A stretch of DNA of 19,319 nucleotides from Bacteroidales bacterium. Its GTDB lineage: Bacteria; Bacteroidota; Bacteroidia; Bacteroidales; Muribaculaceae. The notes under the pieces were generated by a model that worked only from the letters and a program-made list of their open reading frames with translations, searched no databases and was not told the DNA's origin. The position numbers and the translations under genes were made by a program. Of this stretch, positions 1 to 5,082 are shown piece after piece; the first letter of the stretch is position 1, and every line of letters begins with the position of its first letter. The stretch spans positions 1 through 19,319 of the forward strand of contig CAAFXO010000058.1 in the NCBI GenBank assembly GCA_900766975.1, given 5' to 3'.

Positions 1-219
1 TCTCGTTTCAACCCGGGGTGTCGCTTCGCTTTGCCCCGGGCTAGGTGCCGGCTGCCCCTTCGGGGCGTCGGGGCGGGCTCTCGTCGGGGCGATAGGCGGG
101 CTCTCGTTTCAACCCGGGGTGTCGCTTCGCTTTGCCCCGGGCTAGGTGCCGGCTGCCCCTTCGGGGCGTCGGAGCGGGCTCTCGGCGGGGCGATAGGCGG
201 GCTCTCGGCGGGGCGATAG
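1..219. repeat. Two tandem copies of a 101-bp GC-rich hairpin (REP-like) element
   Basis: Copy 1 (1-101) and copy 2 (102-202) are nearly identical. Each contains two inverted repeats: CCCGGGG paired with CCCCGGG (12-18 with 34-40 in copy 1), and GCCCC-TTC-GGGGC (54-66 in copy 1). The end of copy 2 carries an additional 23-bp direct duplication (174-196 and 197-219). The short reading frames in it on both strands are not believable genes. A diverged third copy lies at 1543-1612. Two stems per unit and repeated intergenic placement resemble repetitive extragenic palindromic elements. That class assignment is an inference, and no associated transposase is in the window. The array may continue beyond the left edge. 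Confidence 0.8.
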
Positions 220-260
220 GGCTATTTTGATGAAATAACACTTAAATTAAATCTAATATC

Positions 261-1427
261 ATGTCTTTTTTACATCATTTTTTTAAGGGGAAGTTGCATA
301 AGCCCCGTAAGGCGGGGGTGACTTCCGGCATCGTCTGCCTCTTGGTGGTGTTTGGTCTCTTCTATTATTTGGCATCACAGATGGGCACGAGCAATATGCT
401 GAACACGCTGATGCATACGGCTCATGACCTGCTGCTCAACACGGTGTTCTATCTGATGGGCATCTGCGTGCTGACTGGCGCCATCGGCAGAATCTTCGTG
501 GAGTTTGGCGTCGTGTCGCTGTTGGAACGGATCCTGCGACCGCTGATGCGCCCCCTCTTCAACCTGCCGGGAGTGGCATCCTTAGGTGCGGTGATGACCT
601 TTCTGAGCGACAACCCTGCCATCATCTCCTTGGCGGCAGACCGCCGTTTCAGCAGTTATTTCAAGAAGTATCAGTTTATCTCGCTGACCAATTTCGGTAC
701 GGCGTTCGGTATGGGTCTTCTGGTGATTGTCTTCATGGCGGGTCAGGGGTATTACTGGCAACCGTTGGTAGGGCTCTTCGGGGCATTCTGCGGCTGCATC
801 GTCTCGACGCGGTTGATGCAATATTTTGTGGTCAGACAGTATCCTAAATTCCGCGACGAACAGGTGGTGACAGTCGATGAGCTCGAGGAGGAGAAGGAGA
901 CGCATCAGGGAGAGTCGACTTTCATACGCATCTTGAACTCCCTCTTGGATGGGGGCAAGACGGGGGTGGATGTCGGCATCGCCATCATCCCGGGAGTGCT
1001 GATCATCTCGACCTTGGTGATGGTGCTGACCTTTGGACCGAATGGTGAGACGGGAGTCTATACCGGCGGGGCATACGAGGGTGTGGCACTACTACCCTAC
1101 TTAGCGAGCAAGATCAATGTGGTGTTTGAATGGTTGTTCGGTTTTACGGATCCGCATTTGATAGCCTTTCCGATTACGGCGTTAGGGGCAGTAGGGGCAG
1201 CCTTGGGGTTGGTGCCCAACTTCATCGCCGAGGGATGGGTAGATGGGAATGCCATCGCGGTGTTCACCGCTATCGGCATGTGTTGGAGCGGTTATCTGAG
1301 CACTCACACGGCGATGCTTGACTCGTTGGGGTATCGGGAGTTGACGCCGAAGGCGATCCTGGCGCACACCATCGGGGGTATCGTCGCCGCCATCGCGGCA
1401 CATTTGCTCTTCCTCTTGGTCAGTTAA
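261..1427 (+). CDS. Gate-domain (nucleoside recognition) integral membrane protein
   Basis: The 388-residue protein has about eight to ten hydrophobic segments. They fall into two halves (about residues 20-195 and 225-388) joined by a charged linker rich in Glu (about 196-220). The halves look like two Gate (nucleoside_recog) domains, the fold found in sporulation proteins SpmA/SpmB and in nucleoside transporter cores. Polar motifs lie in or next to membrane spans, such as FLSDNPAIISLAADRRFS near 114-131 and GMCWSGYLSTHTAMLDS near 339-355. The protein is predicted to sit in the inner membrane. The transported solute is unknown, and the nucleoside label is only a family name. The ATG at 261 is the first in the frame after an AT-rich leader. 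No Shine-Dalgarno sequence is seen, as is usual for Bacteroidota. The gene is bracketed by copies of the REP-like element and has no operon partner. Confidence 0.72.
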   Translation: MSFLHHFFKGKLHKPRKAGVTSGIVCLLVVFGLFYYLASQMGTSNMLNTLMHTAHDLLLNTVFYLMGICVLTGAIGRIFVEFGVVSLLERILRPLMRPLFNLPGVASLGAVMTFLSDNPAIISLAADRRFSSYFKKYQFISLTNFGTAFGMGLLVIVFMAGQGYYWQPLVGLFGAFCGCIVSTRLMQYFVVRQYPKFRDEQVVTVDELEEEKETHQGESTFIRILNSLLDGGKTGVDVGIAIIPGVLIISTLVMVLTFGPNGETGVYTGGAYEGVALLPYLASKINVVFEWLFGFTDPHLIAFPITALGAVGAALGLVPNFIAEGWVDGNAIAVFTAIGMCWSGYLSTHTAMLDSLGYRELTPKAILAHTIGGIVAAIAAHLLFLLVS

Positions 1428-1515
1428 CGCGGATCTTTTTGGGGGTTAACCACGGATTGGACTGATTGCCCTGATGTTTGGCTACGCGGGGATGGCGGGG
1501 GTGGGTCGTGCTTTT

Positions 1516-1612
1516 GCCCTTTCAGGGCGATAGGGTATTTGGTGGGGTCAACCCGGGGTGTCGCCTACGGCTTTGCCCCGGGCTATGTGCTTGCTGCCCC
1601 TTCGGGGTGGTG
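1516..1612. repeat. Diverged third copy of the REP-like hairpin element
   Basis: This stretch repeats the core of the element at 1-202: CCCGGGG (1552-1558) pairs with CCCCGGG (1576-1582), followed by CCCC-TTC-GGGG (1597-1607). The loop of the first stem differs from the left copies. An extra small hairpin, GCCCT-TTC-AGGGC (1516-1528), precedes it. The copy lies in the 200-bp spacer after the Gate-domain gene. A short plus-strand reading frame through it is considered spurious. Confidence 0.72.
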
Positions 1613-1622
1613 GGTCGGGGTG

Positions 1623-1642
1623 GCATTATGCATTATGCATTC
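1623..1642. repeat. Heptanucleotide repeat GCATTAT (about 3 units)
   Basis: GCATTAT occurs at 1623-1629 and 1630-1636, and a third unit at 1637 diverges at its end. On the minus strand the repeat carries the TAA stop codon (1626-1628) of the lipoprotein gene, so the last residues of that protein are written by the repeat. Short alone, but it has the same 7-bp period and the same placement at a gene end as other repeats in the window. Confidence 0.6.
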
Positions 1643-2054
1643 TTCGGTAGTGGCGGATTAGGACTATGGCGAGTGTTAGGAGGATGGCTATGCGGGTGGT
1701 GAGGGTGATTAGGCGGGCGTATTTTCGCTCTTGCTCTTGCTTCTCTTCGGTTTGGAGTATTTGGGAGGTGGCGGCGGTGGTGTCGACGCTGTCTTTCTTG
1801 ACGCGATAGATGGTGTCGACACGGGTGTGGACCCGTTGTCGCCAGCGATACACCTCCTTGACGATGGTGTCGCCGCGGGCGCCGACGTAGATGGAGTCGC
1901 GCCAGGCGATGGTGTCGACGCGGCTCTCGACGCGTCGGATGGTGTCAGTGAGGACCCGTTCTACGGGTACATATACTTTGCGGGCGCAGCCCACGGTGAG
2001 GGAGATGATGCCAGCGAGGATGAGGGTCTTGTTTATCAGTCTTATTATCTTCAT
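1626..2054 (-). CDS. Small lipoprotein with C-terminal membrane segment, putative phage-type u-spanin
   Basis: The ATG at 2054 gives 142 residues. This start places a signal peptide (1-22) before the lipobox LTVGC, with Cys23 as lipid site. An upstream in-frame ATG at 2078 would add eight charged residues in front of the signal and is less likely. Residues 27-90 are charged and repeat short DTI or DSI motifs (TDTIRR, VDTIAW, GDTIVK, VDTIYR). A Gln/Glu-rich stretch (about 98-112) leads to a hydrophobic segment (about 115-134) and a basic tail RHYRRMH. A lipoprotein that also has a C-terminal transmembrane helix is the layout of unimolecular spanins, which link inner and outer membranes at the last step of phage lysis. 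Similar proteins occur in Bacteroidota prophages, from memory. No other phage gene adjoins it. The Arg at 121 inside the hydrophobic segment is unusual. Confidence 0.6.
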   Translation of the reverse strand: MKIIRLINKTLILAGIISLTVGCARKVYVPVERVLTDTIRRVESRVDTIAWRDSIYVGARGDTIVKEVYRWRQRVHTRVDTIYRVKKDSVDTTAATSQILQTEEKQEQERKYARLITLTTRIAILLTLAIVLIRHYRRMHNA

Positions 2055-2075
2055 AGCAGTGTCTTTTTTTTGCGG

Positions 2076-2083
2076 CAAAGATA
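2076..2083 (-). promoter_or_regulatory. Candidate Bacteroidota -7 promoter element for the lipoprotein gene
   Basis: Read on the minus strand this is TATCTTTG, an exact match to the Bacteroidota -7 consensus TAnnTTTG, 21 bases before the ATG at 2054. I see no convincing -33 TTG partner upstream. Confidence 0.4.
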
Positions 2084-2146
2084 GGTAGGGGGCGGGAGGT
2101 ATGGGCTTTATCCCTACACGGATGGGGAATTAGGAGATAGGAATTC

Positions 2147-2201
2147 GCTCGCAAGCGAGCGTGCGGGGGAGGGAGCGGCGACAAGGCGAGCTGAAGCTCG
2201 C
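2147..2201. repeat. Two short hairpins with GCTCGC/GCGAGC stems
   Basis: The first hairpin is GCTCGCAAGCGAGC at 2147-2160. The second is GCGAGC-TGAA-GCTCGC at 2186-2201. The first recurs exactly at 4121-4134, inside the end of the membrane-protein gene. A related stem with a CTCGCAG/CTGCGAG core lies after porV at 14396-14416. The function is unknown. Confidence 0.55.
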
Positions 2202-2304
2202 TCACAGAACCAATCCGCGCCGAGGGAGCGGCGCCAAGGCGACAAGGGGCGGGGCTTTCTATCGATTTTTGCTAAAAAAGGTGGCTTTTTTCGCGAAGAT
2301 TTGT

Positions 2305-2312
2305 TATTTTTG
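2305..2312 (+). promoter_or_regulatory. Candidate Bacteroidota -7 promoter element for the membrane-protein gene
   Basis: TATTTTTG matches TAnnTTTG exactly in an AT-rich patch. Transcription would begin near 2318-2320, which is where the 9-bp repeat array starts, so the array would form the 5' leader of the transcript. The -33 region near 2280-2286 has only a weak match. Confidence 0.4.
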
Positions 2313-2319
2313 TGACGAC

Positions 2320-2436
2320 GTCAGGAACGTCAAGAACGTTAAGAACGTTAAGAACGTTATGAACGTCAAGAACGTTAAGAACGTTAAGAACGTTATGAAC
2401 GTCAAGAACGTTAAGAACGTTAAGAACGTCAAGAAG
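2320..2436. repeat. Nested minisatellite: thirteen 9-bp units with a 36-bp higher-order period
   Basis: Thirteen contiguous 9-bp units run from 2320 to 2436. The first is GTCAGGAAC and the last GTCAAGAAG. Units 2-5 (2329-2364) and 6-9 (2365-2400) are identical four-unit blocks: one GTCAAGAAC, two GTTAAGAAC, one GTTATGAAC. Units 10-12 (2401-2427) repeat the first three members of the block. Thus 9-bp and 36-bp duplication steps are both visible. Many unit junctions carry the palindrome AACGTT. The array ends 27 bases before the ATG of the membrane-protein gene and is not in its reading frame. Confidence 0.9.
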
Positions 2437-2462
2437 GGTCTTTGAGCTTTAATTTTTTGTAT

Positions 2463-4160
2463 ATGCGTGTTGATGAGAAGTGGTGGCGGGGGATTTTGCT
2501 TTTGGTGGCTGCTTTGTTGCAGTTGCCGGCGCTTTTCTGCGGCTGGGAGGTTTGTGACTCCGGTTTTTATCTGACTTTCTATGATAATATTTTCTCGCAT
2601 CCGGAGGGTGTGAGCTATAACTTCATGTATTATCTGAGCGGCGTGGTGGGTGGCGCCGTGACTCGCCTCACGGGTGGTGGTCTCTTCGCGATGCGGCTTC
2701 TCGGCATGGCAGCTAACCTGCTGAGCATCTACCTGTTGCTGCAATCCACACGCGGCGTGTGCAGCCGCGCGGCACAGTTCTGCGGCGTGACAATGGTTTG
2801 TGTCGGGAACTGGCTCTCCCCCTTGGCCTTCTACAACGACACGATGACCGCGACCCTGGCGATGCTCTCCTTGGCGCTGACCCTGCGAGGCGGCATTTGG
2901 GGCGTGACGTTGGGTGGCGTGGCAGCGGGTGTCAACGTGTTGACACGACTTCCGAATGTGATGGAAATTTTCTTCGTGTTGCTGCTCCTCTTCACGCGGC
3001 GCGAGAATCGCCGGCGCGACCTATTGCTCTGGCTCGGAGGGTGGATGGTAGGCTTGGCAGCGATGGTCGGTCTGGCGGCAGCGTTGGGACATCTCGACCT
3101 ATTGCGAGCCACGATCACCGACCTGCGCGAGATGGCGGGGAGCGGATCGAGTGAATCGACACACAGTCTGACCACGCTGATCGGGGCGCAGATTAGAGCG
3201 TGGAAGGGTATCGGCATGGTGGCGGTGTCGCTGCTGATCGCCCACTATATGGCTACACGGATCACACGATTCTCGGTGATACTATTGCCAATAAAGGTGC
3301 TGCTATGGGTAGTAGGGTCTGTGCTTGGGGTGTATATCCTGTTGCATCATGACATAGTGACCGACCTGGCAGCCATCAGCGTGGCGGGGAGTCTGCTCTG
3401 TTGGCGGCGAGAGCTGCGCGACGTGCGGAGTGTGGCAATCGCCGGACTGCTGATGATGGTGATCCTGCCGATGGGGAGTGACAACGGCATCTACAACGCC
3501 GGGAGCATCGTGCTCTGGTTGGCTATAGTACCGGCGATGGAGGGCTTGCGGCGCACGGCAGGGCGATATGTCGTAGTGGCTACAATGCTGATAATCATAG
3601 GGATGGGTGGTGTGAAGGCATGGCAAGGGGGATTCTACTTCGACGACACACCGATAGAAGAGATGAGATCGACGCCCGGTTATCGGGGTACAGAACAGAT
3701 CCGCACATCGGCGGCACGCGCCGGGAGGATCCGCGCCATCACCGGGGCGATAGCCCCCTACGTATCGCCCGGCGACACCCTCTTGGTGTATGGTTCGGCG
3801 CCGATGCTCAACCATCTCACCGGTACGGTGCCGGCGATGGGCTGCTCCTGGCCCGAGCTTATGACCCCGAAGATGCTGGACAAAAAACTACAACAGACCG
3901 GCGACAACACCAAAATCTTGGTGATGCGCTTCAACAGCATCGGGAGTCACTGGGGAGCCGGCACGCCGGCGTATGGCGAGGGTAAGACGACGGAGAACAA
4001 CACCTATCACAATGCCGAAAAGAGTGGCATCATACAACAATGGATAGTAAAAAAACGTTATAAAGAAATCATATCGACGGTAGACTTCGCGTTATATGTA
4101 ATAGAGCCTGACGTGGAGACGCTCGCAAGCGAGCCTGCGAAAGAGGGATACGCTCCATAA
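2463..4160 (+). CDS. Polytopic inner-membrane protein, possible GT-C-type glycosyltransferase
   Basis: The ATG at 2463 gives 565 residues. A TTG at 2442 would add seven residues but is not needed. The first 400 or so residues contain about ten hydrophobic helices. The first extracytoplasmic loop holds an acidic residue in CDSGFYLTFYDN (Asp32), then HPEGVSYNFMYYLSG. An acidic residue in that loop and a soluble C-terminal part (about 410-565) are the layout of GT-C glycosyltransferases that use lipid-linked sugars. I see no diagnostic family motif, so the enzyme assignment is tentative. The protein end (TLASEPAKEGYAP) is encoded by a dispersed palindrome (4121-4134) and by the first copy of an 18-bp direct repeat that contains the stop codon. 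It was therefore probably remodelled by repeats. The lysozyme gene follows after 36 bases, possibly in the same transcript. Confidence 0.62.
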   Translation: MRVDEKWWRGILLLVAALLQLPALFCGWEVCDSGFYLTFYDNIFSHPEGVSYNFMYYLSGVVGGAVTRLTGGGLFAMRLLGMAANLLSIYLLLQSTRGVCSRAAQFCGVTMVCVGNWLSPLAFYNDTMTATLAMLSLALTLRGGIWGVTLGGVAAGVNVLTRLPNVMEIFFVLLLLFTRRENRRRDLLLWLGGWMVGLAAMVGLAAALGHLDLLRATITDLREMAGSGSSESTHSLTTLIGAQIRAWKGIGMVAVSLLIAHYMATRITRFSVILLPIKVLLWVVGSVLGVYILLHHDIVTDLAAISVAGSLLCWRRELRDVRSVAIAGLLMMVILPMGSDNGIYNAGSIVLWLAIVPAMEGLRRTAGRYVVVATMLIIIGMGGVKAWQGGFYFDDTPIEEMRSTPGYRGTEQIRTSAARAGRIRAITGAIAPYVSPGDTLLVYGSAPMLNHLTGTVPAMGCSWPELMTPKMLDKKLQQTGDNTKILVMRFNSIGSHWGAGTPAYGEGKTTENNTYHNAEKSGIIQQWIVKKRYKEIISTVDFALYVIEPDVETLASEPAKEGYAP

Positions 4161-4189
4161 AAAAGACGAAGACGCTCCATAAAAAAGAC
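4121..4189. repeat. Palindrome and 18-bp direct repeat at a gene end
   Basis: GCTCGCAAGCGAGC (4121-4134) is the same palindrome as at 2147-2160, here inside codons of the membrane-protein gene. ACGCTCCATAAAAAAGAC then occurs at 4150-4167 and 4172-4189, a 22-bp period. The first copy includes the TAA stop of the upstream gene, and the second ends seven bases before the lysozyme ATG. Confidence 0.75.
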
Positions 4190-4196
4190 AACTCTA

Positions 4197-4925
4197 ATGA
4201 AACGGCCTATAAAGGATATTAAAGTGGCGGGATGGTTCCTCCTGGTGGTGATCGCCTTGGTGGGAGCGAGCTGGTGGGCATGGCATGAGTACATGACCAC
4301 CCCACCCTACGTGGATCCACAGCGCTATCCGGTGAGGGGTATCGACTTGTCGGGGCATAACGGATATGCGAATCTAAATGCCACGGCGGCAGAGGGTTAT
4401 GAGTTTGTATGGCTCAAGGCGAGCGAAGGTAAGAACTTTCGCGACGAAAACTTCGTGTTGAACTATCAGAAGGCGAAGCATGCCGGGATGAAGGTGGGTG
4501 CATACCACTTCTTTCGGTTTGACGTCGACGGTGTAGAGCAGGCGATCAACTTCCTGCGAGTCATCGGCAAACGGCGTATGGACTTAGGCCTTGCGATAGA
4601 TGTGGAAGAGCAGGGGAATCCGAAGGGTATCGACATGGACAGCATCAAATCGCGGCTTGCGATGATGGTGGAATATCTCAACATGCGGGGACATCGGGTT
4701 ATATTTTACAGCAACCGGCGCGGATGGGAGAAATATCTGATGCCGGAATTTCAGGGGAGTCCGTTATGGATCTGCTCATTTGAAGAAGAGAACAGTCTGA
4801 ACAGCGACTGGATCTACTGGCAATACGACCACCGTGGGAAGGTGGCGGGAGTGCGCGGGGATGTAGACATCAACGTCTACAGCGGGAGCCGCGAAGAGTT
4901 CAACGCGATGACCGGAGGGAATTAG
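4197..4925 (+). CDS. GH25 family lysozyme, membrane-anchored
   Basis: The 242-residue protein begins with a short basic segment and one hydrophobic helix (about 11-29) that acts as signal anchor or uncleaved signal. A GH25 (Chalaropsis-type) muramidase domain follows at about 46-235. Expected catalytic features are present: Asp50 in GIDLSGHNG, the Asp135-x-Glu137 pair in LAIDVEE, and the strand motifs VWLKASEG (71-78) and GAYHFFRF (101-108). Such enzymes cleave the N-acetylmuramic acid to N-acetylglucosamine bond of peptidoglycan. The location is probably periplasmic and tethered to the inner membrane. It could serve cell-wall remodelling or be a domesticated phage endolysin. A spanin-like gene lies 2 kb away on the other strand. 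The TAG stop lies within the first unit of a 7-bp repeat array. Confidence 0.88.
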   Translation: MKRPIKDIKVAGWFLLVVIALVGASWWAWHEYMTTPPYVDPQRYPVRGIDLSGHNGYANLNATAAEGYEFVWLKASEGKNFRDENFVLNYQKAKHAGMKVGAYHFFRFDVDGVEQAINFLRVIGKRRMDLGLAIDVEEQGNPKGIDMDSIKSRLAMMVEYLNMRGHRVIFYSNRRGWEKYLMPEFQGSPLWICSFEEENSLNSDWIYWQYDHRGKVAGVRGDVDINVYSGSREEFNAMTGGN

Positions 4926-5001
4926 GAATTAGGAATTAGGAATTAGGAGATAGGAATTAGGAATTAGGAATTAGGAGATAGGAGATAGGAATTAGGAATT
5001 A
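4919..5001. repeat. Heptanucleotide array GAATTAG/GAGATAG (nearly 12 units)
   Basis: Starting at 4919 there are eleven complete 7-bp units and one partial unit. Eight full units are GAATTAG and three are GAGATAG (4947, 4975 and 4982). The first unit contains the TAG stop of the lysozyme gene. Because 7 is not a multiple of 3, TAG falls in all three frames within three units, and on the other strand CTAATTC supplies TAA in all three. Two matching units lie at 2127-2140. Confidence 0.92.
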
Positions 5002-5014
5002 TTTTAGACGGTTA

Positions 5015-5030
5015 TTAAGAGCGCTCTTAA
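5015..5030. promoter_or_regulatory. Perfect 16-bp palindrome upstream of porU, possible operator
   Basis: TTAAGAGCGCTCTTAA is its own reverse complement and lies 52 bases before the porU ATG in an AT-rich leader. It is not followed by a T run, so it does not look like a terminator for the lysozyme gene. A dimeric repressor or activator site is plausible. It does not resemble the Rex operator I know (TTGTGAA and TTCACAA half sites). Confidence 0.4.
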
Positions 5031-5082
5031 AATTTAATAGGTGATAGATAATAAATTGGGGTGGGAATTCGTTTAAATTTTG

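Larger units (their letters stand above)
2084..2319. other. Repeat-rich intergenic region without a credible gene
   Basis: Between the divergent lipoprotein and membrane-protein genes this spacer holds four kinds of sequence. There are three 7-bp units (GAATTAG, GAGATAG, GAATTCG, 2127-2147) that match the array at 4919-5001. There are two hairpins, GCTCGC-AA-GCGAGC (2147-2160) and GCGAGC-TGAA-GCTCGC (2186-2201). A 21-bp direct repeat has one mismatch (2169-2189 and 2222-2242). The AT-rich end (about 2255-2315) carries a promoter-like motif. A plus-strand reading frame across it consists of repeats and low-complexity sequence, and I do not call it. Confidence 0.65.

Noticed and set aside
31..241. 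Small open frames on both strands in the first 240 bases
   Set aside because: They consist entirely of the tandem hairpin element and repeat themselves with the repeat; no start context or domain.
1423..1450. GTTAAC inverted copies after the Gate-domain gene as a terminator
   Set aside because: GTTAAC is itself palindromic, the distance and loop are unremarkable, and no T run follows the second copy.
1478..1702. Plus-strand 74-codon frame downstream of the Gate-domain gene
   Set aside because: It reads through the third hairpin element and the end of the lipoprotein gene; a typical repeat-derived false protein.
2320..2436. CRISPR array
   Set aside because: The units are contiguous 9-mers with no unique spacers, and no cas genes are present.
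2161..2445. Plus-strand frame encoding Asn-Val-Lys repeats over the 9-bp array
   Set aside because: The repeat peptide follows from any in-frame 9-bp array; the upstream part is low-complexity repeat sequence and nothing supports translation.
2304..2744. Minus-strand frame with Phe-Leu-Thr repeats
   Set aside because: It reads the same array in reverse and then runs antisense into the membrane-protein gene.
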